Part shown: in pieces, positions 37,080-46,002 of the stretch
Position numbering within the stretch: position 1 is the stretch's first letter
Layout: each line of letters starts with the position of its first letter
Assembly (NCBI GenBank): GCA_963675055.2
Contig: CAXXJE010000001.1
Location: 248,001-312,000, forward strand
From: PGYT01 sp963675055
GTDB taxonomy: Bacteria; Bacteroidota; Ignavibacteria; Ignavibacteriales; Melioribacteraceae
Direction: 5' to 3'
Length of the DNA stretch: 64,000 bases
Notes under the pieces: model-generated
Databases searched by the model: none
What the model saw: only the letters and a program-made list of their open reading frames with translations
Told to the model about the DNA's origin: nothing
Translations under genes and position numbers: made by a program

Positions 37080-37677
37080 TCCCGAACTGTTTCTGTATCC
37101 CGGCTTTGCTGTACTTCTTTAACAGAGTGCGTTTTACTTTATCAATCGGGAAGTAGTCGGGATCCATAAGATAATACAACATTAAGCCGTCGATCGTCGC
37201 TGAAAATATTTTCGCCTCGATCGCGGCGTTTTTAATTCCCATCTTCCCGAAAATCTTCTCGAACGTTTCGAATAATCCGGACATTACTTCGGCGGTGATG
37301 CCCATCGTTGCTGAAACAGCATCCGGCTGAAACATGATCCGCATATAAAGACGCCATTCTTCCTGTCTTTGCCGCGCATACTCGAAAGAGTTGGATATCA
37401 CAAGTTCGAGCTTTTCATAAGGATCCTCAGTTTGCTCCATTTCTTTCATTGCATCAAAAATGGAATCCATCATCCTTTTGAAAATCGCTTCAAGAAGGTT
37501 TTCTTTACTTGTAAAGTAGTTATAAGCAAGTCCCTTCGATACTCCTGCTTCTTTTGCAATGTCGTTTATCGATGTACCGTGATAACCTTTGACTGAAAAC
37601 AGCTTCATCGCCGCGTCCAGAATCTTCGTCCTGGTCTGTTCTTTTATTTTATCCAGTTGATCTTGTGTTCTTGGCAT
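37066..37677 (-). CDS. TetR/AcrR family repressor
   Basis: A 203-residue regulator. The helix-turn-helix is residues 13-60 (KILDAAMKLFSVKGYHGTSINDIAKEAGVSKGLAYNYFTSK), followed by an all-helical ligand-binding and dimerisation domain. It is divergent from the LolA-like/ABC operon, and two near-identical palindromes lie in the 149-bp gap, one 7 nt from its own start codon and one 18 nt from the operon start. Thus it very probably represses both itself and the export operon. The ligand is unknown. Confidence 0.92.
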   Translation of the reverse strand: MPRTQDQLDKIKEQTRTKILDAAMKLFSVKGYHGTSINDIAKEAGVSKGLAYNYFTSKENLLEAIFKRMMDSIFDAMKEMEQTEDPYEKLELVISNSFEYARQRQEEWRLYMRIMFQPDAVSATMGITAEVMSGLFETFEKIFGKMGIKNAAIEAKIFSATIDGLMLYYLMDPDYFPIDKVKRTLLKKYSKAGIQKQFGITEE

Positions 37678-37684
37678 TTTCTAT

Positions 37685-37702
37685 TGACTAAATGTTCAGT
37701 CA
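37685..37702. promoter_or_regulatory. TetR operator O1, in front of the repressor gene
   Basis: TGACTAAATGTTCAGTCA is an 18-nt near-perfect palindrome ending 7 nt upstream of the TetR gene's start codon. Its outer half-sites TGACT and AGTCA are identical to those of the second operator, which implies autoregulation. Confidence 0.75.
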
Positions 37703-37760
37703 TAAATCTATACCATTACGAGCTAAAAATCAATAGTTGAAAAGTATTTTAAACTATTTC

Positions 37761-37789
37761 TTGACAGTTGCGTCAAAAGTATGTAGTTT
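37761..37789 (+). promoter_or_regulatory. Candidate promoter of the LolA-like/ABC operon
   Basis: TTGACA (37761-37766), 17 nt, then TAGTTT (37784-37789). Transcription would start inside the operator at 37791-37808, so bound repressor would block it. Confidence 0.5.
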
Positions 37790-37790
37790 T

Positions 37791-37808
37791 TGACTGAACG
37801 TTTAGTCA
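37791..37808. promoter_or_regulatory. TetR operator O2, in front of the export operon
   Basis: TGACTGAACGTTTAGTCA, palindromic with only one mismatched pair, matches O1 in both half-sites and reads as its inverted near-copy. It ends 18 nt before the start of the LolA-like gene. Confidence 0.78.
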
Positions 37809-37826
37809 TTCTTAAACGGAGAAGAC

Positions 37827-38570
37827 ATGAAATACTTGAAAATAATATTTTTCCTCCTGCTCATCCCCGCTTTGGTAAATGCTCAGACAGCAGAAGAAAT
37901 CATCAAAAAGGCGGAAGACGCAATTAAAGGTTCTTCGGCTCAGGGTACAATTGAAATGGAAGTCGTAACTCCCGACTATGAAAGAACTCTTGTGATGGAC
38001 AGCTGGTGGGTTGGAAATGAAAAAGCACTTATAGTAATTAAATCGCCCAGAAAAGAACGCGGCAACAAAACACTAAAGATTAAAAACGAGATGTGGAGTT
38101 ATCTTAAGAATACCGAAACTACAATCAAGATACCCCCTTCCATGATGCTGCAATCCTGGAACGGTTCTGATTTTACGAATGACGATCTTGTACGTGAATC
38201 AAATCTGGCTGATGACTATTATCAGAAAATACTCGGTGAAGATGAACTGGACGGCGTTATATGCTGGAAAATTGAACTCGATCCTAAACCTGATGCTCCT
38301 GTAGTATGGGGCAAACTTCTCTATTGGGTTAGAAAGAATGACACACTTCCGGCAAAGGTTGAGTACTATGATGAGAAAGGTAATCTTAAGCGCCATATGG
38401 AGTTTTCGGAGATTAAAAATTTTGATGACCGAATGCTTCCGTCAAAGTGGTCGATGGTTAATGATGAGAAACCGGGACACACTACAGTTATGAAGATTGA
38501 GGATATGGAGTTTGATATAAAGATAAGCGACAGGAAGTTCTCATTTCAGGAATTAGAGAGAGGCAATTAA
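37827..38570 (+). CDS. LolA-like outer-membrane lipoprotein-sorting protein
   Basis: A 247-residue periplasmic protein. Signal peptide 1-19 (IIFFLLLIPALVNAQ). The mature domain has the half-open barrel pattern of LolA-like proteins (PF17131 type): GSSAQGTIEMEVVTPDYERTLVMDSW, KALIVIKSPRKERGNKTLKI, MWSYLKNTETTIKIPPSMMLQSW, then ELDPKPDAPVVWGKLLYWV. It probably shuttles a lipid or lipoprotein across the periplasm. Together with the downstream permeases, ATPase and barrel it forms a TetR-controlled operon; the first permease gene starts 1 bp after its stop codon. Confidence 0.85.
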   Translation: MKYLKIIFFLLLIPALVNAQTAEEIIKKAEDAIKGSSAQGTIEMEVVTPDYERTLVMDSWWVGNEKALIVIKSPRKERGNKTLKIKNEMWSYLKNTETTIKIPPSMMLQSWNGSDFTNDDLVRESNLADDYYQKILGEDELDGVICWKIELDPKPDAPVVWGKLLYWVRKNDTLPAKVEYYDEKGNLKRHMEFSEIKNFDDRMLPSKWSMVNDEKPGHTTVMKIEDMEFDIKISDRKFSFQELERGN

Positions 38571-38571
38571 A

Positions 38572-39804
38572 TTGAAACTTATATTAAAATTGGCCTGGCG
38601 AAACATCTGGAGGAACAAGAGGCGCTCATTCCTTACTCTCGCAGCAATCTCATTCGCATCTTTCGCAGCTATAGCGATGCGGGGTATGCAGATAGGCACT
38701 TACGATGTTAATATTAAAAACGCTGTTGAGATGTTTACCGGCTACCTTCAAATTCAACGCGAAGGCTATAAAAAGAATCCCTCACTTAACACTGCATTTA
38801 AGTATAGTAATGAATTAAGGGGTGTGCTGGATAGTGAAGAAAAAATTGTTTCCTACTCCCCGCGCGTGTTCGCAGCCGGACTCGTCGGGTACAAAGACAA
38901 TTCATACGGCACCGCGATATTCGGGATTGATCCGAAATCAGAAGCAACAACAACAAAAATAATGAGCAAGCTTCAAGAAGGCAGGTTTTTCGAATCCGAT
39001 ACATCGCTTGATATTGTACTCGGTGAAACCCTGCTTTCCAACTTAAAAGCATCAATCGGAGATACAGTCGTAGTACTGGGACAGGGATTCGATGGCTCGC
39101 TGGGCAATCTGAAATTTAAAATTAGCGGAACAATAAAGACCGGCTCTGCTGAACTTGACCAGATGGCTGTGTTCATGGGTATAACAACAGCGCAGGAACT
39201 GCTCTCGCTTTACGGCAACCGGATACATTCTCTTGCTATTAAGCTGGAAGATTTAAATGATATACCGGAACAACAGGCAGCACTTATCGATCTGTTAAAT
39301 GATAATAAATTGGCCGTTTTAACCTGGGACGAAGTTATGCCGGACCTCAAACAGTCGATCGAACTTGACAATATAAGCGGTATACTTATGCTTATAATAT
39401 TAATTGTCATAGTCGCGTTCGGCATTCTTAATACAGTGTTGATGTCTGTAACAGAAAGATTCAATGAGTTCGGAGTTACTCTTTCGATAGGTATGCCGCA
39501 GATGAAACTTGTTTGGCTTGTTCTTTTTGAAACTATGCTGATCGCACTGGTCGGTATAGCGGTTGGTGATTTATTCGGCGCGGGTATCAATTATTATCTC
39601 ATCCAAAACCCGATTGTATTCGGCAGCGAATTTGCCGGCATCTATGAGGAATACGGATTCCTGCCACAGCTGGTATCATCACTGAATCCAGCAATATTCA
39701 TCAACACAACTTTACTTATACTTATTATCTCAGTGATAGCCTGCCTGTACCCGATGTACAAGGTATTTAAACTGGAACCGTTAAAAGGAATTCGTTACAC
39801 ATAA
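38572..39804 (+). CDS. ABC transporter permease, FtsX/LolC type (first copy)
   Basis: A 410-residue permease with the MacB/LolC layout: one N-terminal transmembrane helix after WRNIWRNKRRSFLT, a large periplasmic domain (about 45-270, including GIDPKSEATT and the G(x)TLL strand), then three C-terminal helices with the FtsX signature (VAFGILNTVLMSVTERFNEFGVTLSIGM). The start is TTG directly after the LolA-like gene. It forms a heterodimer with the next gene. It extracts a lipid or lipoprotein from the membrane rather than importing a solute. Confidence 0.9.
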   Translation: MKLILKLAWRNIWRNKRRSFLTLAAISFASFAAIAMRGMQIGTYDVNIKNAVEMFTGYLQIQREGYKKNPSLNTAFKYSNELRGVLDSEEKIVSYSPRVFAAGLVGYKDNSYGTAIFGIDPKSEATTTKIMSKLQEGRFFESDTSLDIVLGETLLSNLKASIGDTVVVLGQGFDGSLGNLKFKISGTIKTGSAELDQMAVFMGITTAQELLSLYGNRIHSLAIKLEDLNDIPEQQAALIDLLNDNKLAVLTWDEVMPDLKQSIELDNISGILMLIILIVIVAFGILNTVLMSVTERFNEFGVTLSIGMPQMKLVWLVLFETMLIALVGIAVGDLFGAGINYYLIQNPIVFGSEFAGIYEEYGFLPQLVSSLNPAIFINTTLLILIISVIACLYPMYKVFKLEPLKGIRYT

Positions 39805-39819
39805 AATCGGAATAAAATT

Positions 39820-41034
39820 ATGCTGTTAAAATTAGCATGGAGAAATATTTGGAGAAACAAGAGAAGATCACTTATCGTTCTTCTCTCAGTCATTGTAGGC
39901 GTAAACGCCATACTCATTATGGACGGCATGTCAAACGGGATGCTTTCACAGATGCTTTTTAACCAGATAAGCCTCAACGTATCACATATACAAATTCACA
40001 GCGAAGGCTTTAACGACAATAAGACAATTAAAAACAGTATTAAAAAAACTGATGAAGTCGAAAACGTAATCCGCAGCAATAAACAGGTTGAGTACTTCAG
40101 CAAACGCGTTGTAACATTCGGACTATTAAGCAGCGCGTCAAATTCAACGGGAGTTTACATTAACGGAATCAATCCGGATGTTGAGCAGCACATTTCACGT
40201 ATTAAGTCTTCCATCATAGAAGGGAAATATTTTGCCGGAAGTAAGAGGGACATTGTAATCGGGCAGAGACTTGCTGAGAATCTGAAAGTTGAACTTGGGG
40301 ATAAAGTTGTTGCACTTGCGAATACACCTGACGGATCAATCGGCTCGGATGTTTTCAGGATTGTTGGAATTTACAAATCGCCAAGTTCTGAATTCGACAA
40401 AACCTATATCTATATTCCTATTATAACCGCACAGGAAATGCTCGATATCCCCGGACAGGTTCATGAGTTCGCCATGATATTAAAAGACCATAAGCTGGCA
40501 GGGAAAGTTACTGATGAATTAAAAACACAATTGCCAAACGGTTTTGAAGTCCTGTCGTATGAAAACTTGCTTCCATATGTAATTATCCAGCTTGAATTGT
40601 ACGGTGAAATGCTATTTATAATCAACTTTATAATCGGACTAGCCTTGATATTCGGCATAATCAACTCAATGCTGATGTCGGTGTTTGAAAGGATCAACGA
40701 GATCGGAGTACTAATGTCTATAGGAATGAAGAACTGGAAAATATTCCTAATGATATTATTCGAAGCATTAATTATCGGAATTGCCGGAACCACTGTGGGA
40801 GTCGTCTCCGGCTACCTGATCAGCCTTCCGCTGGGAGTTTACGGTATAGACCTGAGTATTTTCGCTGAAAGCCTTGAATCATTTGCGATGGGTTCGGTGC
40901 TCTATCCGCAACTGTCACTTGAAAACTTCCTGATTGTGATATTCATGATACCATTCATTTCACTGCTTGGCGCTATTTATCCTGCTGTTAAAGCTATACG
41001 TCTGGAACCGGTTTATGCAATCCGGTATGTTTAA
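39820..41034 (+). CDS. ABC transporter permease, FtsX/LolE type (second copy)
   Basis: A 404-residue paralogue of the preceding permease, with the same start WRNIWRNKRRSLIV, a periplasmic domain (about 40-265, containing INGINPDVEQH) and the C-terminal FtsX unit ALIFGIINSMLMSVFERINEIGVLMSIGM plus three helices. The two products are similar in length and plan, as LolC and LolE are, and so probably form a heterodimer. It starts 15 bp after the first permease gene and is followed after 43 bp by the ATPase gene. Confidence 0.9.
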   Translation: MLLKLAWRNIWRNKRRSLIVLLSVIVGVNAILIMDGMSNGMLSQMLFNQISLNVSHIQIHSEGFNDNKTIKNSIKKTDEVENVIRSNKQVEYFSKRVVTFGLLSSASNSTGVYINGINPDVEQHISRIKSSIIEGKYFAGSKRDIVIGQRLAENLKVELGDKVVALANTPDGSIGSDVFRIVGIYKSPSSEFDKTYIYIPIITAQEMLDIPGQVHEFAMILKDHKLAGKVTDELKTQLPNGFEVLSYENLLPYVIIQLELYGEMLFIINFIIGLALIFGIINSMLMSVFERINEIGVLMSIGMKNWKIFLMILFEALIIGIAGTTVGVVSGYLISLPLGVYGIDLSIFAESLESFAMGSVLYPQLSLENFLIVIFMIPFISLLGAIYPAVKAIRLEPVYAIRYV

Positions 41035-41077
41035 AACATTATTGAAACTGAAATTTTAATAAAACACAGAATATAAA

Positions 41078-41758
41078 ATGGAAATTATAAGAACAGAACA
41101 ACTTACAAAGACTTACCAGGACAACGGAGTTCCGGTAAATGCATTAAAAGGAATCGATTTAACAATCAATGAAGGCGAACATGTTGTAATAGCCGGGCCA
41201 TCCGGCTCAGGAAAAACAACTCTTCTTAACCTGCTCGGCGCTCTGGATAAACCGACAAAAGGAAAGATATTTTTCGAGAACACCGATTTCTCGGGTAAGA
41301 CCAAAAAAGAGCTCTCTGAATTTAGGCTGCACAAGCTGGGCTTTATTTTCCAGGCTTACAATTTAATTCCCGTGCTTTCAGCCATTGAGAACATCGAGTT
41401 CAGTATGATGCTGATTGGCACCCCTGATAATGAAAGACGAGAAAGATCAATCACACTTCTTGATGAACTTGGAATTGCCGACCTTGCCAACAAACGTCCA
41501 AACGAGATGAGCGGCGGCCAGCAGCAGCGAGTAGCAGTAGCCAGAGCAATTGTAAATAATCCGAAACTTGTACTTGCTGATGAACCAACAGCTAATCTTG
41601 ACTCTGGAACCGGCGGCAGACTTCTTGACCTAATGGAAAAAATGAATGTCGAGAAAAACATTACTTTTATTTTTTCCTCACATGATCAGCAGGTAATCGA
41701 CAGGGCTAAGCGACTCATAATTCTTAAAGACGGAATGATAATAAACGAAGAGAATTGA
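41078..41758 (+). CDS. ABC transporter ATPase, LolD/MacB type
   Basis: A 226-residue nucleotide-binding subunit with Walker A GPSGSGKTTLL (about 38-48), Q-loop FQAYNLIPVLSA, signature MSGGQQQRVAVARA, Walker B LVLADEPTANLD and H-loop SSHDQQV. It belongs to the LolD/MacB/FtsE class that powers FtsX-type permeases from the cytosolic face. The outer-membrane barrel gene follows with no gap (its TTG or ATG begins directly after this stop). Confidence 0.95.
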   Translation: MEIIRTEQLTKTYQDNGVPVNALKGIDLTINEGEHVVIAGPSGSGKTTLLNLLGALDKPTKGKIFFENTDFSGKTKKELSEFRLHKLGFIFQAYNLIPVLSAIENIEFSMMLIGTPDNERRERSITLLDELGIADLANKRPNEMSGGQQQRVAVARAIVNNPKLVLADEPTANLDSGTGGRLLDLMEKMNVEKNITFIFSSHDQQVIDRAKRLIILKDGMIINEEN

Positions 41759-41761
41759 TTG

Positions 41762-42913
41762 ATGAAGTTGCTTTATAAAACATGGCTGATTGTTCTTCTT
41801 GTACCGGTAATTGCAGGCGCTCAAATAGACTATGAAGTTAGCGGCTATGTAACCGATCTTCCCGTTTACCAAAAAAACAATAAGACGTTATCCGATCTGT
41901 TCAGTATGGATAATGAGAGCTATCTCAATATAAACAGGATAAGGATTCGTCCGCAGATTTATATTGGTGACGGCGGGAGGATAAATATTGAGTATGAAAT
42001 CGCATCGGTATATTATAATTCATTCAACCTCTTTAACCAGGTAAACGGTGGAACATCAAACAGGCAGCTTTTTGACTTATCCTGGAACTCAGTTGATCAA
42101 GATAATTTCGTTCTCAATCATTTTATCGACAGGTTTTACTATCGTCACGGATTCAGTTTCGGGAAAATAATTATCGGGCGGCAGAGAATATCATGGGGAA
42201 CCGGCAGGATCTGGAATCCTACAGATCTGTTTAATCCGATAAATCCCGCCAATTTTTCTAAGCTGGAAAAAGACGGCGCAGATGCGGTTTCATTCACATA
42301 TTACCTGGGAAGCTTTACTGATCTGCAGCTCGTGTATAATCCGATTAAAGAAAAAGGAAAAAGTAATTTCGGTGCCCGTTTCCGTACTAATTACAAGGAG
42401 TTCGACGTATCCCTGATAGCCGGCAGGTTTGATGAGAGGACAGTAGCTGGATTGGACTTCGCCGGAAATCTTTTTGATGCAGGAATTCGCGGTGAAGGGA
42501 TTTTCAAGTTCGGCAAAGACGACTCCGATGGTTACGGCAAATTTATTCTAGGCGCAGATTACCAGTTCACCCCCGAATTATACGCGCTTATTGAATACCA
42601 GTACAATGGCGAGGGTAAAACCGACAAACTTCAATACGAGTTTTTCAGGCTGATCAATGGTGAAATCCTAAATCTGAACAGAAACTATTTTTGTGTTTCC
42701 GGCACTTACCTGCTAACTCCCCTTCTTAATCTCGTTTTATCCGGCACTTTTAACCTTAATGACAAAAGCGGGTACGTCTCTTTCACATCAACATATTCGA
42801 TGCTGGACAATTTTGATCTCGGCGGAGGCATTCAAAGCAGCTTTGGCGATGACTTTACCGAATACTGGTATTATCCCGCCTCACTATATCTGAAATGCGA
42901 CTATTATTTTTAA
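41762..42913 (+). CDS. Outer-membrane beta-barrel protein of the export operon
   Basis: A 383-residue protein from ATG 41762 (a TTG one codon earlier is possible). Signal peptide 1-20 (WLIVLLVPVIAGAQ), then alternating amphipathic strands with aromatic girdles: RIRPQIYIGDGGRINIEYEI, FYYRHGFSFGKIIIGRQRISW, FILGADYQFTPELYALIEYQY, and a terminal LYLKCDYYF that fits the barrel C-terminal aromatic signal. It resembles DUF1302/porin-type outer-membrane proteins. Its place as last gene of the LolA/LolCDE-like operon suggests it accepts or positions the exported lipid at the outer membrane. Confidence 0.8.
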   Translation: MKLLYKTWLIVLLVPVIAGAQIDYEVSGYVTDLPVYQKNNKTLSDLFSMDNESYLNINRIRIRPQIYIGDGGRINIEYEIASVYYNSFNLFNQVNGGTSNRQLFDLSWNSVDQDNFVLNHFIDRFYYRHGFSFGKIIIGRQRISWGTGRIWNPTDLFNPINPANFSKLEKDGADAVSFTYYLGSFTDLQLVYNPIKEKGKSNFGARFRTNYKEFDVSLIAGRFDERTVAGLDFAGNLFDAGIRGEGIFKFGKDDSDGYGKFILGADYQFTPELYALIEYQYNGEGKTDKLQYEFFRLINGEILNLNRNYFCVSGTYLLTPLLNLVLSGTFNLNDKSGYVSFTSTYSMLDNFDLGGGIQSSFGDDFTEYWYYPASLYLKCDYYF

Positions 42914-43012
42914 TATCACTTCTTATTTGTCTTGCAATTGATCTGCAAATTATTAATTTAAAATCGACCAAAGCTAAACATCAATATCTCGTAAATTAAA
43001 AGGAGGTATGAG

Positions 43013-43219
43013 ATGGTTGAAGTAAGCAGATTTAATTACCTTAAAGACAAACTGGCACGTCCGGGCATTACCCATTCTGCTAGCAGAATTAACCTCTCCG
43101 AAAGGAAAGATGTTAAAACCGAACAAAAAGAAGGAGAAAAAAAGTTCAAGGTTGAAATTAGGGATCGTATTGAGATTAAAGATCGAACATATCTTTCTAC
43201 CGAGAACTGGATCGGCTAA
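43013..43219 (+). CDS. Small hypothetical charged protein with strong ribosome site
   Basis: A 68-residue protein without membrane segments, rich in lysine, arginine and glutamate (NLSERKDVKTEQKEGEKKFKVEIRDRIEIKDRTYLS). An unusually perfect AGGAGGT lies 5 nt before the ATG, which argues strongly that it is translated, and highly. No family recognised; the layout resembles small regulators such as anti-sigma factors of the FlgM kind, but that is speculation. It stands alone after the barrel gene. Confidence 0.6.
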   Translation: MVEVSRFNYLKDKLARPGITHSASRINLSERKDVKTEQKEGEKKFKVEIRDRIEIKDRTYLSTENWIG

Positions 43220-43256
43220 TTTTTTTCTTTAACAAATTGTGGGGATTATTTGTTTT

Positions 43257-44150
43257 TTAGTTGTTCTGTGCCGACTTAATGCCTTTTTGCACCAGCCAGA
43301 CCCCAGTGAGTATCACAACCGCGCTCACACCAATCAGTACGTTCAATTTTTCATCTAAAACCAGCCAGCCGAGAAACAACGCTATTACCGGATTCACATA
43401 CGCATAAGTAGTAACAAACGATACCGGAAGATGTGAAATTGCGTATATATACGAGCCATAACCAAGTACGGAAGCTATTATCAGCAAGTACAAATATGCA
43501 AGCAGACTGTCGGGTGTAAAGTGGAATGCCGACCACTCCCCGATGCTTAACCCAACGATAGTTTGAACCAATCCGGCAAAGAACATCTGAAATGACGCCG
43601 ACATTAGCGGCTTCGTAGAAAGCGTAATTCGTTTTGAATACAACGAACCTCCCGCCCATGAGATCATTGCGATCATTATACTGATAATTCCCCAAAGGTA
43701 TTCGGATTTCAGGAGATAGCTGATATCATCGATAAAGATAATACTTACTCCGGCAAACCCAAGTATTACTCCACCAACAATTTTTGCATTTACTCTGGCA
43801 AAACCTGAAATAATCCATTCGAGTAAAACTACCCACAGAGGGAGTGTGGAAATTAATAAAGCTGTTAATCCGCTTGGAATCCATTTTTCCGCGACAACAA
43901 CAAGTCCGTTTGTTATTCCAAGTAATGCAACTCCGATTATAAATAACTGTTTCAACTCCTCCCTTTTGGGAAGAGTATACCCTTTAAGAATCAATACACC
44001 TGCCAGCAACGGTCCTGCAATAATCCAGCGGAAGCCTGCAAAAAGCATTGGCGGCAGATCCTGAACGCCGATACGAATCGCAAGGTAAGTTGTACCCCAG
44101 ATAATACAAATTGAAGCCCAGGCTAAATAGGCGCCGGATTTATTTTCCAT
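43257..44150 (-). CDS. EamA/DMT superfamily transporter
   Basis: A 297-residue protein of ten predicted transmembrane helices in two repeats of five. EamA signatures: IIWGTTYLAIRIGVQDLPPMLFAGFRWIIAG in the first repeat and SVLGYGSYIYAISHLPVSFVTTYAYVNPVIALFLGWLVLDE in the second. Such carriers export small metabolites or amino acids; substrate unknown. It is monocistronic and divergent from the GNAT gene. Confidence 0.9.
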   Translation of the reverse strand: MENKSGAYLAWASICIIWGTTYLAIRIGVQDLPPMLFAGFRWIIAGPLLAGVLILKGYTLPKREELKQLFIIGVALLGITNGLVVVAEKWIPSGLTALLISTLPLWVVLLEWIISGFARVNAKIVGGVILGFAGVSIIFIDDISYLLKSEYLWGIISIMIAMISWAGGSLYSKRITLSTKPLMSASFQMFFAGLVQTIVGLSIGEWSAFHFTPDSLLAYLYLLIIASVLGYGSYIYAISHLPVSFVTTYAYVNPVIALFLGWLVLDEKLNVLIGVSAVVILTGVWLVQKGIKSAQNN

Positions 44151-44250
44151 AGTTTTAGTCCATGCTGACTTTATATTCCCCGTCAGCTAATATCATAGAA
44201 AAGATTTTTTTAACTTAGTACAGCAAATAAATATTTACCGGAGAAATCGA

Positions 44251-44754
44251 TTGAAAGAGAGTTCAGAACTCGAAATCAGGCAGGCTACTATCGAAGATTC
44301 GAAATTGCTGCTTGATTTTATAACACAACTCGCAATATACGAAAAGATGCAGGACGACGTAACGGCCAATGAGGAATTAATCAGACAGTCCGTTTTCGGA
44401 GAGGACTCAAACGTAGAAGCTGTTATCGGATATTACAACGATCAGCCGGTGTGCTTCGCACTCTACTTTTATAACTATTCCACATTCAAAGGTAAACGAG
44501 GATTGTATCTTGAAGACCTGTTCGTTATTCCCGAAATGCGAGGTAAAGGATTAGGTAAAAAGATGCTTATACACCTTGCGGGAATTGCAAAGTCTAAGGG
44601 CTGCGGCAGATTCGAATGGTCGGTGCTGGACTGGAACGAACCCGCGATAAAGTTTTATGAAAGTCTCGGCGCGAAACTTATGAATGAATGGATTATAACA
44701 CGGCTGGATGAGGACGGAATAACTCAGCTTGCCGACTTAAGAGATTCCAATTAG
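44251..44754 (+). CDS. GNAT acetyltransferase, diamine/spermidine acetyltransferase-like
   Basis: A 167-residue GNAT. Acetyl-CoA loop RGKGLGKKML with the preceding strand LYLEDLFVIPEMRG, and the C-terminal WNEPAIKFYESLGA motif. The N-terminal part (RQATIEDSKLLLDFITQLAIYEKM) and YYFYN-like strands match the SAT1-type diamine acetyltransferases, though substrate assignment is tentative. The start is TTG with GGAG 7 nt upstream. The MscS gene follows 9 bp downstream. Confidence 0.88.
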   Translation: MKESSELEIRQATIEDSKLLLDFITQLAIYEKMQDDVTANEELIRQSVFGEDSNVEAVIGYYNDQPVCFALYFYNYSTFKGKRGLYLEDLFVIPEMRGKGLGKKMLIHLAGIAKSKGCGRFEWSVLDWNEPAIKFYESLGAKLMNEWIITRLDEDGITQLADLRDSN

Positions 44755-44763
44755 GAGAGATTT

Positions 44764-45987
44764 ATGATTCAAACAATTAAAGACTGGCTTGCCGATCATC
44801 CGTTATTACTTACTGCGTTAGAATTTACCGGTGTTATCCTTCTTGCTTACATTGCGTTTATGATAACAAGGAAAGTGCTGCTCAAATCCGCTAAGACCAT
44901 TACCGGCAGAACTAAAACAAAGTACGATGACATTCTGCTGAATGATAACCTTTTGAGAAGATTATCCTATATCGCGCCACTGATAGTTGTAAATCAGTTC
45001 TCTACTCTCCTGCCCGACTTCGACAATTTGATTTCGAACCTTTCAGGGGCACTTACTGCCGTTGTTGTTGTTCTTATAGTCGGCAGCGTTCTTACATCGA
45101 TCAATGATATTTACGAATCGATGAGCGGACAAAACAAGCGTCCGATAAAAGGCTACATACAGATCATTAAGATTGTGGTATATGTAATTGGTATTATTCT
45201 GATTATCGGAATACTCACGGGACAGAGTATATTCCAATTGCTTGCCGGACTCGGCGCATTGACGGCTGTGCTTATACTTGTATTCAGGGATACGATACTA
45301 TCTTTTATCGCAAGCATACAAATTACATCCTACGATCTTGTAAAAGTCGGCGACTGGATAGAGGTTCCATCTTTAGGTGTCGACGGTGACATAATGGACA
45401 TTGCGCTCCACACAATAAAAGTCAGGAATTTCGATAAGACTATTACTACAATACCAACGCATAAGCTCATTGAGGTATCATTCAAGAATTGGCGGGGTAT
45501 GCAGGAAACCGGCGGCAGAAGGATTAAACGCGCGATTTATATCGATCAGTCCAGTGTTAAATTCTGCGATGAGGATATGCTGAATCGATTCAAACAGTTT
45601 CAGACAATTCAAAGCTATCTCGAGGATAAGGAAGTTGAGATTAAAAAATTCAACGAGGAAAGAAAGGTTGACTCTACGGTAACGGTTAACGGGCGGCGGA
45701 TGACCAACATCGGAACGTTCAGAGCGTATCTTAAAGCGTACCTTAGGAATCGCGACGACATTCACAAAGACCTGACATTCCTTATACGTCAGAAGGAACC
45801 GGGCGCGTATGGAATTCCAATTGAGATATATGTATTTACAACTACTACAGCCTGGGTTGAGTACGAGGAAATTCAGGCGGATATATTCGATCATATACTT
45901 GCGGTTATTCCACTGTTCGATCTGAAAGTGTTTCAGGTACCGACAGGACATGATATACAGAGCATTAAAACGGCTGATAAATTTTAA
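44764..45987 (+). CDS. MscS-family mechanosensitive ion channel
   Basis: A 407-residue membrane channel. Four or five N-terminal helices (about 17-175) end in the pore-lining TM3 region, LLAGLGALTAVLILVFRDTILSFIASIQI, rich in the glycine/alanine ridges typical of MscS. The cytosolic vestibule follows (VGDWIEVPSLGVDGDIMDIALHTIKVRNFD, then IPTHKLIE). The extended C-terminal region resembles the YbdG/MscM-type subgroup. It releases solutes on hypo-osmotic shock. Between GNAT and a TPP enzyme in a co-directional trio. Confidence 0.92.
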   Translation: MIQTIKDWLADHPLLLTALEFTGVILLAYIAFMITRKVLLKSAKTITGRTKTKYDDILLNDNLLRRLSYIAPLIVVNQFSTLLPDFDNLISNLSGALTAVVVVLIVGSVLTSINDIYESMSGQNKRPIKGYIQIIKIVVYVIGIILIIGILTGQSIFQLLAGLGALTAVLILVFRDTILSFIASIQITSYDLVKVGDWIEVPSLGVDGDIMDIALHTIKVRNFDKTITTIPTHKLIEVSFKNWRGMQETGGRRIKRAIYIDQSSVKFCDEDMLNRFKQFQTIQSYLEDKEVEIKKFNEERKVDSTVTVNGRRMTNIGTFRAYLKAYLRNRDDIHKDLTFLIRQKEPGAYGIPIEIYVFTTTTAWVEYEEIQADIFDHILAVIPLFDLKVFQVPTGHDIQSIKTADKF

Positions 45988-46002
45988 CGGGAACAAAACT
46001 TT

